DNA of 64,000 nucleotides, taken from positions 4,420 to 68,419 of the forward strand of contig DASUGI010000208.1 of the NCBI GenBank assembly GCA_036274115.1, written 5' to 3'. The notes under the pieces are model-generated. The model ran no database searches. It saw only the letters and a program-made list of their open reading frames with translations, and was not told the origin of the DNA. Source of the DNA: JADLHS01 sp036274115. Its GTDB lineage: Bacteria > Verrucomicrobiota > Verrucomicrobiia > Limisphaerales > JADLHS01. How positions within the stretch are numbered: the stretch's first letter is position 1; the number at the start of each line of letters is the position of its first letter. The translations under genes and the position numbers were made by a program. Shown piece after piece: positions 42,128 to 50,047 of this stretch.

Positions 42128-42421
42128 TCAGGCGATTCGATCCCAGATCACAATCTCCGGCGCTGCGCTGCACAATTCGTCGACGCGAGGCAACAACGCC
42201 TGCACGTGCGCCGACTGCAAATGAGCTTCCAGGGCCATTTTGGTGGTCCAATTCTCGTGAAACAGAAACCGCCTCGGGTTCTCCGTCGAGATGTGCAAGT
42301 CGTAATTGAGACAACCCGGTTCCGTCCGGGTGGGAGCAACCAAACCGATAAGTGCATTGCGCAACTCGGTTTCTTTGCCGGAACGAGCTTCGAACGTGGC
42401 GACAACGGTGATGGTCTTCAT
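42128..42421 (-). CDS. Antibiotic biosynthesis monooxygenase (ABM) family protein
   Basis: A 97-residue ferredoxin-like dimer protein. Family motifs: MKTITVVATFEARSGKETEL, LVAPTRTEPGCLNYDLHIST and FLFHENWTTKMALEAHLQSA. The ATG at 42421 is chosen because the frame upstream is not protein-like. These proteins act in quinone or reactive-aldehyde detoxification (YgiN-like) or as stress-related oxygenases; substrate unknown. It is third in an operon after pyrF and an asparaginase-like gene, seven bases from the latter. Confidence 0.85.
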   Translation of the reverse strand: MKTITVVATFEARSGKETELRNALIGLVAPTRTEPGCLNYDLHISTENPRRFLFHENWTTKMALEAHLQSAHVQALLPRVDELCSAAPEIVIWDRIA

Positions 42422-42428
42422 AACGTAT

Positions 42429-42953
42429 TTAGGGCTTCGGAACAGGGATTGACTCGAATACACCAGCGGCGGTGTTCTTCCGAACGGCATTCCACGAGAA
42501 CATGCGGCCGTTCATGGCAATGTAAACGCCCGGGGGCAGCAACTGCACCGCCCCAAACGCCAATCCGAGATTAAACAGTCCGTCCGAGTTGCTAAACGTG
42601 TACGGCACCATGGCGCCGACCAGCACGATGGTCTTTCCCAATTGCTTTGCCGCCAGACCCTGCGCGGTTTGCACCATCGTGTCCGTCCCGTGCGTGATAA
42701 TGAGCTTCGTTTCCGTCGCCGCGGTGGCGGCCTGGCAAATCGCTTCGCGATCCGCGTCGGTTAAGTCGAGGCTGTCCTTCAGCAGCAGGGTTTGCACTTG
42801 TTCCTCGGGCAGACTCACCCGCGCCTGCTTCAGCATTGCCAGCACATGGGTTCGTGAGAAACTCAGCTGGCCGTCCACCGGGCAGTAGCTCTTGTCAATG
42901 GTCCCGCCCGTGATAAGCAGCCGGATTTGCTCGATGGAATTGCTCGCGGGCAT
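42429..42953 (-). CDS. Single-domain asparaginase-like protein
   Basis: A 174-residue protein equal to the N-terminal catalytic domain of type I/II L-asparaginases: IRLLITGGTIDKSYCPVDGQ with the catalytic Thr, KDSLDLTDADREAICQA, KLIITHGTDTMVQTAQGLA with the second Thr and Asp, and GKTIVLVGAMVPYTFSNSDG. The C-terminal domain of full-length asparaginases (about 330 residues) is absent. The frame is intact and ends cleanly, so this is a short family form rather than a broken gene. It may hydrolyse asparagine or another amide. It lies 10 bases after pyrF. Confidence 0.85.
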   Translation of the reverse strand: MPASNSIEQIRLLITGGTIDKSYCPVDGQLSFSRTHVLAMLKQARVSLPEEQVQTLLLKDSLDLTDADREAICQAATAATETKLIITHGTDTMVQTAQGLAAKQLGKTIVLVGAMVPYTFSNSDGLFNLGLAFGAVQLLPPGVYIAMNGRMFSWNAVRKNTAAGVFESIPVPKP

Positions 42954-42963
42954 AGGCAATCGC

Positions 42964-43668
42964 TCAACGTAACGAAGCCAAAATGCTTTCGGCCGCCGCC
43001 CTCGGGTGGGGCGCGGCGTTGATGGGTCGCCCAATCACCAGCCAGCTTGCCCCGGCTTCCATCGCCTCCCGTGGGGTCAACGTACGTTTTTGGTCATCGG
43101 CCTGTTCTGCGCCGGTGCGAATTCCCGGTGTGACCAACTGCAGGGACTCCGGAAGAATCTGTCGCAGTGCGGCGATTTCCAAAGGTGAGCACACCAGTCC
43201 CGGTAAACCGGATTGGGCGGCCAGCCGCGCGAGGCGTTCGACCTGCTTTGCCACGTTCGCCTCGCAGCCGATTTCTGCGAGCGTGTTGGCATCGTGACTG
43301 GTCAGCACGGTAACCCCAAGAACCAGTGGAGCATTGCGGCCCGATTGCGATGCGGTCTGTTGCGCGGCTTGTTGCGCCGCGCGCATCATTTCGCTGCCGC
43401 CGCTGGCGTGGATGGTAACCATCTGCACGTCCAGTCGTACTGCTGAGGCGATCGCTTTGGCAACGGTGTTGGGAATGTCGTGGAACTTGAGATCAAGAAA
43501 AACGCTCGCGCCGGTTTCGCGCACGCGCTTGACGATGTCCGGTCCGGCTGCGGTGAACAGTTCCTTTCCAATCTTGAACGCGCCGACGGCAGGCGCGATT
43601 TCCTGCGCCAGTTTGAGCGCCTGTTCCGCCGTGGGCACATCCAGCGCAGCGATGATTGGGTTCTGCAT
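42964..43668 (-). CDS. pyrF: Orotidine 5'-phosphate decarboxylase
   Basis: A 234-residue TIM-barrel enzyme that makes UMP from OMP, the last step of de novo pyrimidine synthesis. Motifs: PIIAALDVPTAEQALKLAQE, FKIGKELFTAAGPDIVKR, and the catalytic block SVFLDLKFHDIPNTVAKAI (Asp-x-Lys-x-x-Asp). LVLGVTVLTSHD, LVCSPLEIAALR, LVTPGIRTGAEQADDQKR and GASWLVIGRPINAAPHPRAA complete the fold. The ATG at 43668 gives the usual start MQNPIIAALD. It leads an operon with an asparaginase-like and an ABM gene. pyrE, the preceding pathway step, is about 2.3 kb away on the other strand. Confidence 0.96.
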   Translation of the reverse strand: MQNPIIAALDVPTAEQALKLAQEIAPAVGAFKIGKELFTAAGPDIVKRVRETGASVFLDLKFHDIPNTVAKAIASAVRLDVQMVTIHASGGSEMMRAAQQAAQQTASQSGRNAPLVLGVTVLTSHDANTLAEIGCEANVAKQVERLARLAAQSGLPGLVCSPLEIAALRQILPESLQLVTPGIRTGAEQADDQKRTLTPREAMEAGASWLVIGRPINAAPHPRAAAESILASLR

Positions 43669-43722
43669 TGCCGCGAATATCAATTCGGCGCGGGACGAAT
43701 TAAAGCCAAAAAGTTCGGAGCT

Positions 43723-45195
43723 TTAAAGCGCTGACACCGCGCGGAAAAACCGGTGTGATGAATTGGGAGAAGCCGTCTCGGTGTAATCGAAGGTTCCCGA
43801 TGCCGAAGTCGTGTTGGTGTGGATGGGCAGCCAACTGGTCAGATCAGTCGAGGACTCGATGACACAGGGGCGATTTGGTCCCGCGCTGACACGGAGTTGA
43901 TAGGGCAAAACACCCGGCGCCGAAATGGACGTGAGTTGAATGGATGGGCTAAGCGCTTTGCGCAGGTTAAGCCGCCCGCCGGTCACGCATTTTCCCGCAA
44001 GCGACGGTAGCGGATCGACTGCGTTCAATACGCGGGCGATAATTTGCGGATGCGTTTCGGTTGGATACTTTGCCAACATCAACGCACAAGCCCCGGCGAC
44101 GTACGGTGCGGCAGCCGATGTGCCTGACAGCGGCCCGATGTATTGATTGTCGGTGAACGCAAACGTGGAAGTGATCTGATGACCGGGCGCGGCGAGATCA
44201 ACGTTGGTGGCCCCGTAGTTGGACGAAGCCCACAAAACATCGCTGCGTGTGCTGGCCGCCACCGAAATGACGTTGTCGATGTCCAGACAGGCCGGGTAGC
44301 GTGGCACAACATCCACGTCGGCGGCTTCGTTACCGCAGGAGGCAACCACAATGATGCCGGACTCGCGAGCGGCGAAGACGGCATTGGAAAGCGAACTGGA
44401 AAACGCCGTGCCGCTCAAGCTCATGTTGATGATGCGGGCGCCGTTGGTTCGGGCGAACTCCAGACACTCGATGATGTCCGAATCAAAGCCGTTTCTGGCC
44501 GCGTCAAAACATTTACCCGCCATGATCTGCACGCGCCAGGCGACACCGACCACGCCTTTGCCGTTATTGCCAACCGCACCCAGAATCCCTGAAACGTGTG
44601 AGCCGTGACCTTCATCGTCAGCGGGTGTGCCAGTGCCGTTCAACGCGTTCCAGCCATAACCACCGGCCAGCTGGTTGGTCCACACGTTAGCAAGCAAGTC
44701 CTCATGGGTGCGACGGATGCCGGTGTCGAGCACCGCGACAACGATGTTACTGGCCGAACTCAAAACGTCCCAGCCTTCGGGAGCGTCAATGTCGGCATCG
44801 ATTACGCCGCCGCCTTGCCCGCTATTGTGCAGGCCCCAGAGGGTGCCATTGGTGTAGTACTGGTCGTTCGGAGAGAGATCGAGTTGCCGCAGGAAATCCG
44901 GCTCCGCGTATTGAACCAGCCCACTTTGCTCAAACTTCGCAATCAGTCCTGAAACCGTTTCTCCTGCGGGCACGGACACAACCTGCAATTCGCCGAGGCC
45001 GGGAAAGCGCTGTAACACCTGGGCGTTGAGCGACACTTGAAACGCTTCCAGGCTGCCAGGGGATATGCCGTGCGCCGGCATGACAAGAATTCGATCCGAA
45101 CGATACGCTGCAACCGGAGCGGCTAATTTCACAGTTTGGGCACGCGCGGTAACGAATCCCAAAACCATCAATCCCAGGGTCAACAGAGTTTTCAT
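43723..45195 (-). CDS. Secreted subtilisin-like serine protease (S8)
   Basis: A 490-residue secreted protease. The signal peptide is MKTLLTLGLMVLGFVTARA. A propeptide-like region follows to about 100 (ILVMPAHGISPGSLEAF). The catalytic triad is clear: VAVLDTGI (Asp157), DDEGHGSHVSGI (His197) and SGTSAAAPYVAGA (Ser360), with VVASCGNEA forming the oxyanion site. The last 75 residues (QLTSISAPGVLPYQLRVSAG to SSHRFFRAVSAL) form the shared C-terminal domain seen on other secreted proteins here. The gene lies 12 bases after an M50-like membrane protease gene, so the two may cooperate in protein processing. Confidence 0.95.
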   Translation of the reverse strand: MKTLLTLGLMVLGFVTARAQTVKLAAPVAAYRSDRILVMPAHGISPGSLEAFQVSLNAQVLQRFPGLGELQVVSVPAGETVSGLIAKFEQSGLVQYAEPDFLRQLDLSPNDQYYTNGTLWGLHNSGQGGGVIDADIDAPEGWDVLSSASNIVVAVLDTGIRRTHEDLLANVWTNQLAGGYGWNALNGTGTPADDEGHGSHVSGILGAVGNNGKGVVGVAWRVQIMAGKCFDAARNGFDSDIIECLEFARTNGARIINMSLSGTAFSSSLSNAVFAARESGIIVVASCGNEAADVDVVPRYPACLDIDNVISVAASTRSDVLWASSNYGATNVDLAAPGHQITSTFAFTDNQYIGPLSGTSAAAPYVAGACALMLAKYPTETHPQIIARVLNAVDPLPSLAGKCVTGGRLNLRKALSPSIQLTSISAPGVLPYQLRVSAGPNRPCVIESSTDLTSWLPIHTNTTSASGTFDYTETASPNSSHRFFRAVSAL

Positions 45196-45207
45196 GTGTT
45201 GCGCGAC

Positions 45208-45861
45208 TTAAAAGAATTTGCCGAGACGATGAACGACATTGCTCGTGTTTTCAAGCCACCAACCCCACATCGTCGGCAAATCCACCTTGGCGGTGAGCAA
45301 GGGAATGCCGATGAGCAGCACCAACACGTTGCCGAGGAAAATGACCACGGCGGAAAATACGTAGCCCTGGCTCGTAATATCCGATTGCTCCGTCTTAAGA
45401 ATCGTCGCCGTGAGCGTGACATGAAACGCGTACGCCGCGCCGACCAGCAGGTGGAACCAGACGAAAAAATTCTGCCAGTTCCAGATTAAATGGCCGATCA
45501 CGAAGACCAACACGACGAGCACGGCGTAGAACGGAAAGAAGTAAGGCGACAGCGAAATCAGAAAATTGTTTTTGTTCACGACCACGTGTCCGCCACTGGA
45601 GGTGGCTTTGAACTTCTTCACACTGCCGCCGAACAGCCACACCCAAACCGCATGCGTGAGTTCGTGCCCGACGACGTAGATCCACATCGGCTTGGGCAAC
45701 AGGAGAAAGACCGCAAGCCAGCAGGCCGCGCCCGCGGCGATGGGAATTAATGTTGTGTCGGCCCCGCCGCAGCGGCTCATGACCATCCACAGGGTTTGAC
45801 CTGCGCCGATACAAACCGGCAGCAACAGAATCGCGATGATGAATTTAACCCACTTCGGCAC
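45208..45861 (-). CDS. M50-like integral membrane metalloprotease
   Basis: About 217 residues with at least five membrane segments (VKFIIAILLLPVCIGAG, LIPIAAGAACWLAVFLLL, FPFYAVLVVLVFVIGHLI and others). The zinc motif HELTH lies in VVGHELTHAVWVWLFGGSVK, near a membrane face, as in intramembrane proteases of the M50 type. A following VVVNKNNFLISLSPYFFPF is compatible. The TTG at 45903 lies inside an adjacent palindromic element, so its residues (MNLRQARRLSY) are encoded by repeat DNA; the GTG at 45861 is preferred. It is co-transcribed with the subtilisin downstream. Confidence 0.8.
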   Translation of the reverse strand: MPKWVKFIIAILLLPVCIGAGQTLWMVMSRCGGADTTLIPIAAGAACWLAVFLLLPKPMWIYVVGHELTHAVWVWLFGGSVKKFKATSSGGHVVVNKNNFLISLSPYFFPFYAVLVVLVFVIGHLIWNWQNFFVWFHLLVGAAYAFHVTLTATILKTEQSDITSQGYVFSAVVIFLGNVLVLLIGIPLLTAKVDLPTMWGWWLENTSNVVHRLGKFF

Positions 45862-45870
45862 GGGCGGAGC

Positions 45871-45943
45871 GTAGGACAGGCGTCGCGCCTGTCTCAAATT
45901 CAAAAAACAAAAAGAATGGAGACAGGCGCGACGCCTGTCCTAC
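45871..45943. repeat. REPIN-like pair of inverted palindromes
   Basis: The arms 45871-45895 and 45919-45943 are perfect 25-base inverted copies, separated by 23 A/T-rich bases. Each arm is itself a hairpin: GACAGGCG and CGCCTGTC around loop TCG or CGA, with GTAG at its outer edge. This is the form of a REP doublet. It lies between the divergent M50-like and pyrE genes, so it is not a terminator. It touches the start of both genes and may affect their expression. Confidence 0.85.
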
Positions 45944-45953
45944 AATCTTCGCG

Positions 45954-46520
45954 ATGACACAAAGCGAAGTTCTCCAGGTTTTCCGCGATACCGGTGCGCT
46001 CCTCGAGGGGCATTTCATTCTCCGCAGTGGATTACACAGCCGACAGTTTTTCCAATGCGCCCTCGCGCTTCAGCAAATGCCCATTGTGGAAAGACTCGGT
46101 GCAGCGCTGGCCGCAAAGGTTAAATCGCTTGGCGCGGTCACTGTTGTTTCGCCCGCGATGGGTGGACTCGTCATTGGGCAGGAAGTCGCGCGACAATTGG
46201 GCGTACGTTTCATCTTCGTTGAGAAAGAAGAAGGCAAACTCGTGTTGCGTCGCGGGTTTAAAATCACGGCCGACGAGAAGATTCTCGTCGTGGAAGACGT
46301 TGTGACCAAGGGCGGCCGCGTGCAGGAGACGATGGATATTGTCCGCGCCAACAAGGGCAACGTGCTGGGCGTTGGCATGGTGGTGGATCGTTCCAATGGC
46401 CAAACTCAGCTGGGCGTGCCGATGTTTAGCCTCATTGCGCTGCAAGTTGAAGCATTTGATCCGAACAACCTGCCGCCGGACCTTGCGAAAATTCCTGCTG
46501 TAAAGCCAGGCAGCAAGTAG
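45954..46520 (+). CDS. pyrE: Orotate phosphoribosyltransferase
   Basis: A 188-residue enzyme that joins orotate and PRPP to form OMP, the step before PyrF. Signatures: GHFILRSGLHSRQFFQCALA, VTVVSPAMGGLVIGQEVARQ, RFIFVEKEEGKLVLRRGF, and the PRPP-binding loop ILVVEDVVTKGGRVQETMD. The ATG at 45954 starts only 11 bases after the palindromic doublet, so its leader is made of repeat DNA. It is convergent with a methyltransferase gene 14 bases beyond its stop. Confidence 0.95.
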   Translation: MTQSEVLQVFRDTGALLEGHFILRSGLHSRQFFQCALALQQMPIVERLGAALAAKVKSLGAVTVVSPAMGGLVIGQEVARQLGVRFIFVEKEEGKLVLRRGFKITADEKILVVEDVVTKGGRVQETMDIVRANKGNVLGVGMVVDRSNGQTQLGVPMFSLIALQVEAFDPNNLPPDLAKIPAVKPGSK

Positions 46521-46533
46521 ACATTGGCAGTTC

Positions 46534-47349
46534 CTATCCTCGCACGCCCCGGGCCGCCCACGCGCGAGCTACGAGTTGAATCGAACCATCCTCAGCGATT
46601 GGCAGGGTGGCGCGGATTTTTTTACCCAGGGCCGCACGTTGTTCTTCGCCCAGCGCCATTGCATAGCTCGGCGCGGGTCCTTGTCCTCCGAGAAATGGCT
46701 TCCAATAGTCATCGAAGTTTTCAAATTTCGTCGCAATGTCAATGGCCCGAATTTCCGCCTCGTCCAACCCCGCGGATTGAAACAGCTCGCGCAACGGCTC
46801 CGGCTGACACAACGGAAATCGGCGGCCTTCGTCCAGTACGCCTGCCGATGGATCAAGCGCCACCGCCGCGTTCCAGAAATGACGCATCAGTTCCATCCGC
46901 CCGGCGTAATCCCATACGTACGCTGCGACGAGGCCGCCCGGTCGTGCGACTCGAACCATTTCCGCCACAGCTTGAGGCGGGTCGGGAAAGAAATTCAGCG
47001 CCAAGGCGGAGACCACTGCGTCGTAAGTGCTGGTTTTGGCCGAGAGCTTTTTCGCGTCGCCGGTGTCATAACGCACACGTTCGTCGCTCATTTGTTGCCG
47101 CGCGAACGTGATGAATTCCGGTGATCGGTCCACACCGTGAACGGTTTCGGGCATGGCGCATTCCCGAATGGTTTGTGTAAGCGCGCCGCAGCCACAACCA
47201 ACATCCAGCCAGCGGGAGCCGGGCGGGACGTTGAGCCAGCCGAGAAATTCGCGTGCGACCAACCGGCTCCAGCGTCCGACGTACGATTCGTACGCCGCAC
47301 CGCCGTCCCAAATTTCTTTTGCCACCGCGCGTGAGCTTTTCAGGTGCAT
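46534..47349 (-). CDS. Class I SAM-dependent methyltransferase
   Basis: A 271-residue methyltransferase of the UbiE/Methyltransf_11 type. Motif I is WLDVGCGCGALTQTIRECAM; then VHGVDRSPEFITFARQQM, RYDTGDAKKLSAKTSTYDAV, ALNFFPDPPQAVAEMVRVAR and PGGLVAAYVWDY follow in the usual order. The substrate is not evident. The N-terminus starts MHLKSSRAVAKEIWDGGAAY, a form common in small-molecule methylases. It is convergent with pyrE and divergent from dnaK. Its start at 47349 leaves about 300 bases before dnaK. Confidence 0.9.
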   Translation of the reverse strand: MHLKSSRAVAKEIWDGGAAYESYVGRWSRLVAREFLGWLNVPPGSRWLDVGCGCGALTQTIRECAMPETVHGVDRSPEFITFARQQMSDERVRYDTGDAKKLSAKTSTYDAVVSALALNFFPDPPQAVAEMVRVARPGGLVAAYVWDYAGRMELMRHFWNAAVALDPSAGVLDEGRRFPLCQPEPLRELFQSAGLDEAEIRAIDIATKFENFDDYWKPFLGGQGPAPSYAMALGEEQRAALGKKIRATLPIAEDGSIQLVARAWAARGVRG

Positions 47350-47653
47350 TATTCGGGCCCTTCAATTTCTCGAACCAATAGCGCGAGCAGACGGATTTGG
47401 AAAGGAGCGGCAGCAGAAATCCAGCAAACTCGATCCGCCCGGCGGAAGCCCGGTGCGCCACTCGCAATCCGGCAGCCGGTTTCCACTGCGCCACTACGTC
47501 ACCGATGGCACAGTTCGGTGTCTGAGGCGGCTTCGTGGTTTTCTTCATTTCCTGAGTAAAATGCGTGATTTCAGCCACTTTCACTTCGTTGGCACGGTAG
47601 CCGCGCAGAAGAAACAGACCACGCGTGTCGTGGCACACCAACTATTTTAATTT
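47350..47653. other. Intergenic region upstream of dnaK
   Basis: About 300 bases between the divergent methyltransferase and dnaK genes. It should hold the dnaK promoter, but I see neither a CIRCE inverted repeat nor a clear sigma-32-type box. Open frames through it on both strands have mixed composition and run into the neighbours. Nothing else recognised. Confidence 0.35.
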
Positions 47654-49591
47654 ATGGCAAAAGTATTGGGCATCGATTTGGGAACGACGAACTCGTGCAT
47701 GGCCGTGATGGAAGGCGGCGAGCCGCTCGTTCTGGAAAACTCTGAAGGCAAGCGCACCACGCCCAGCGTCGTCGCCTTCACCAAGAGCGGCGAACGCATT
47801 GTTGGCGACGCCGCCAAGCGCCAGGCTGTGACCAACTCGCGCAACACCATTTATTCCATCAAGCGTTTCATGGGCCGCAAGTTCGATGAAGTGCAGGAAG
47901 AGACCAAGCGCATGCCTTACAAGGTCGTGAAGGCGAGTAACGGCGATTGCGCGGTTGAAGTGGAAGTCGAGGGCAAGACCAAACAATTCTCTCCGCCCGA
48001 AATCTCTGCAATGATTCTTTCCAAGCTCAAGGCGGATGCGGAAACGCGTCTTGGGGAGAAGATCACGCAAGCGGTCATCACCGTTCCCGCTTACTTCAAT
48101 GACTCGCAACGTCAGGCGACGAAAGACGCCGGCCGCATCGCGGGGCTCGAAGTGCTTCGCATCATTAACGAGCCCACAGCGGCGTCACTCGCTTACGGTC
48201 TCGACAAGAAAAAGGACGAGAAGATCGCCGTTTACGACCTGGGTGGTGGCACGTTCGATATTTCGGTTTTGGAAATCGGCGATGGCGTGTTTGAAGTCAA
48301 AGCCACCAATGGCGACACCCACCTCGGCGGTGACGACTGGGACAACAAGTTGATGGATTGGATTCTTGACGAGTTCAAGAAGGACTCGGGCATGGACCTC
48401 CGCAAGCAGCCGGACGCGCTTCAACGCATCAAGGAAGAAGCCGAGAAAGCCAAGATCGCGCTTTCCAGTTCTTCGTCCTACGACATCAACCTGCCGTTCA
48501 TCACGGCGGACGCGAGTGGGCCGAAGCACATCCAGAAAAATCTCACGCGCGCGAAGATGGAGCAGCTCACGGACGATTTGTTTGAGCGCACCATCAAGCC
48601 CGTCCAGGCGTGCTTGAAGGATGCCGGTCTAAGTGCTGACAAGATTGACGAGCTCGTGCTGGTCGGCGGTATGACGCGCATGCCGCGTGTGGTTGAGACC
48701 GCGCGCAAGCTCGTGAACAAGACGCCGCATCAAGGCGTGAATCCGGACGAAGTCGTTGCGGTGGGTGCCGGCATTCAAGGTGGTGTGCTCAAGGGTGAAG
48801 TGAAGGACGTGCTCCTGCTGGACGTGACGCCGTTGTCGCTCGGCATCGAGACGCTGGGTGGCGTGTTCACCCGGCTCATCGAGCGCAATACCACGATTCC
48901 CACGCGCAAGTCGGAAATCTTTTCGACCGCGAGCGACAATCAGCCGGGCGTGGAAATCCACGTGCTCCAGGGTGAACGCCAGTTCTCGAAGGACAACAAG
49001 ACCATCGGCAAGTTCCACTTGACCGACATCCCGCCGGCCCCGCGCGGTGTGCCGCAGATCGAAGTGACCTTCGACATCGATGCCAACGGCATTTTGCACG
49101 TCGGTGCGAAGGACCTCGGTACGGGCAAGGAACAGAAGATCACGATCACGGCCAGCAGCGGTCTCTCGAAGGACGAAGTCGAGAAGATGCGCAAGGACGC
49201 CGAAGCGCACGCGGAGGAGGACAAGGCCCGCCGCGAGGAAGTCGAAACGCGCAACGAGGCGGACAACGCAGTGTATCGCACCGAGAAGATGCTCAAGGAA
49301 AGCGCCGACAAGATTTCCGGCGACGACAAGAGCAAGATCGAGAAGGCCGTGGCCGACGTGAAGGAAGCGCTTAAGGGCAGCGATGCTGCCGCCATCAAGT
49401 CCGCCAGCGAGAAGCTCAATGAAGCCTGGCAATCCGTCAGCGCGGAGCTTTACAAGAAAGCGGCCGAGCAGGCCAAGGCGGGCGGCACGCAATCCGGCAG
49501 CAGCGCCGGCGGCGAAGCCAAGCCCGACGACAAAGGCAAGAAGGACGAAGGTCCAATCATTGACGCCGAAATCGTCGACGAGAAGAAATAA
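47654..49591 (+). CDS. dnaK: Molecular chaperone DnaK (Hsp70)
   Basis: A 645-residue Hsp70 chaperone that folds client proteins with DnaJ and GrpE. N-terminal ATPase: VLGIDLGTTNSCMAVMEGGE, VPAYFNDSQRQATKDAGRIA, INEPTAASLAYGLDKK and YDLGGGTFDISVLEIGDGVF. The substrate-binding domain starts near 385 (LLLDVTPLSLGIETLGGVFT) with a lid and a Lys/Asp-rich tail ending DAEIVDEKK. No dnaJ or grpE lies beside it, unlike many genomes. A strong intrinsic terminator follows immediately. groES and groEL come next as a separate unit. Confidence 0.98.
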   Translation: MAKVLGIDLGTTNSCMAVMEGGEPLVLENSEGKRTTPSVVAFTKSGERIVGDAAKRQAVTNSRNTIYSIKRFMGRKFDEVQEETKRMPYKVVKASNGDCAVEVEVEGKTKQFSPPEISAMILSKLKADAETRLGEKITQAVITVPAYFNDSQRQATKDAGRIAGLEVLRIINEPTAASLAYGLDKKKDEKIAVYDLGGGTFDISVLEIGDGVFEVKATNGDTHLGGDDWDNKLMDWILDEFKKDSGMDLRKQPDALQRIKEEAEKAKIALSSSSSYDINLPFITADASGPKHIQKNLTRAKMEQLTDDLFERTIKPVQACLKDAGLSADKIDELVLVGGMTRMPRVVETARKLVNKTPHQGVNPDEVVAVGAGIQGGVLKGEVKDVLLLDVTPLSLGIETLGGVFTRLIERNTTIPTRKSEIFSTASDNQPGVEIHVLQGERQFSKDNKTIGKFHLTDIPPAPRGVPQIEVTFDIDANGILHVGAKDLGTGKEQKITITASSGLSKDEVEKMRKDAEAHAEEDKARREEVETRNEADNAVYRTEKMLKESADKISGDDKSKIEKAVADVKEALKGSDAAAIKSASEKLNEAWQSVSAELYKKAAEQAKAGGTQSGSSAGGEAKPDDKGKKDEGPIIDAEIVDEKK

Positions 49592-49596
49592 ATCCA

Positions 49597-49637
49597 ACTG
49601 ACACGCTGAGAGATTTTCGGCGTGTCAGTTTTGTTTT
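49597..49637 (+). terminator. Intrinsic terminator of dnaK
   Basis: A perfect 10-base stem, ACTGACACGC (49597-49606) and GCGTGTCAGT (49620-49629), is followed by TTTTGTTTT. It begins six bases after the dnaK stop codon. This separates dnaK from groES-groEL transcription. Confidence 0.93.
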
Positions 49638-49711
49638 CCATGAATTTTCCCACCGCTTGGGCGGCGGGAGTTACTTAAGCAGTTAACAAACAAACCAACA
49701 GAACAGAAACT

Positions 49712-50005
49712 ATGGCACTGAACATTAAACCCCTCGGAGATCGTCTCCTCGTTGAACCGGTCGAAGAGAAGGAAACCAAAAAGGGCGGCATCATCATCCC
49801 CGATTCCGCCAAGGAAAAACCCCAGGAGGGCATTATCCGCGTGCTCGGCACCGGCAAGGTCAATGACGACGGCAAGAAAGTCGATTGGGAAGTGAAAGTC
49901 GGCGACCGCGTGCTGTGCAGCAAGTACGGTGGCACGGAAATCAAACTCGACGGCAAGGAATACAAACTCCTCGGTTCGGATGACATCCTGGCCATCTTGA
50001 ACTAA
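49712..50005 (+). CDS. groES: Co-chaperonin GroES
   Basis: A 97-residue Hsp10 that caps the GroEL chamber. Motifs: IKPLGDRLLVEPVEEKETKK, GGIIIPDSAKEKPQEGIIRV, VKVGDRVLCSKYGGTEIKLD, YKLLGSDDILAIL. Standard length. groEL starts 42 bases later, so the two form the usual operon. No CIRCE element was found upstream, so control by HrcA is not supported here. Confidence 0.97.
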   Translation: MALNIKPLGDRLLVEPVEEKETKKGGIIIPDSAKEKPQEGIIRVLGTGKVNDDGKKVDWEVKVGDRVLCSKYGGTEIKLDGKEYKLLGSDDILAILN

Positions 50006-50047
50006 CTGAACTCTCAACAATCAACCATCAACTGAAGACTCATTACT

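Noticed and set aside
47066..47641. 191-codon minus-strand frame upstream of the SAM methyltransferase
   Set aside because: Overlaps the methyltransferase start in another frame and has no family motif; the short gap is better read as intergenic.
47350..47653. CIRCE heat-shock operator before dnaK or groES
   Set aside because: I looked for TTAGCACTC-N9-GAGTGCTAA before dnaK, groES and the Hsp20 genes and found no match.
48629..49597. 322-codon minus-strand frame opposite dnaK
   Set aside because: dnaK is certain, and the mirror translation is low-complexity Leu/Ala/Val-rich.
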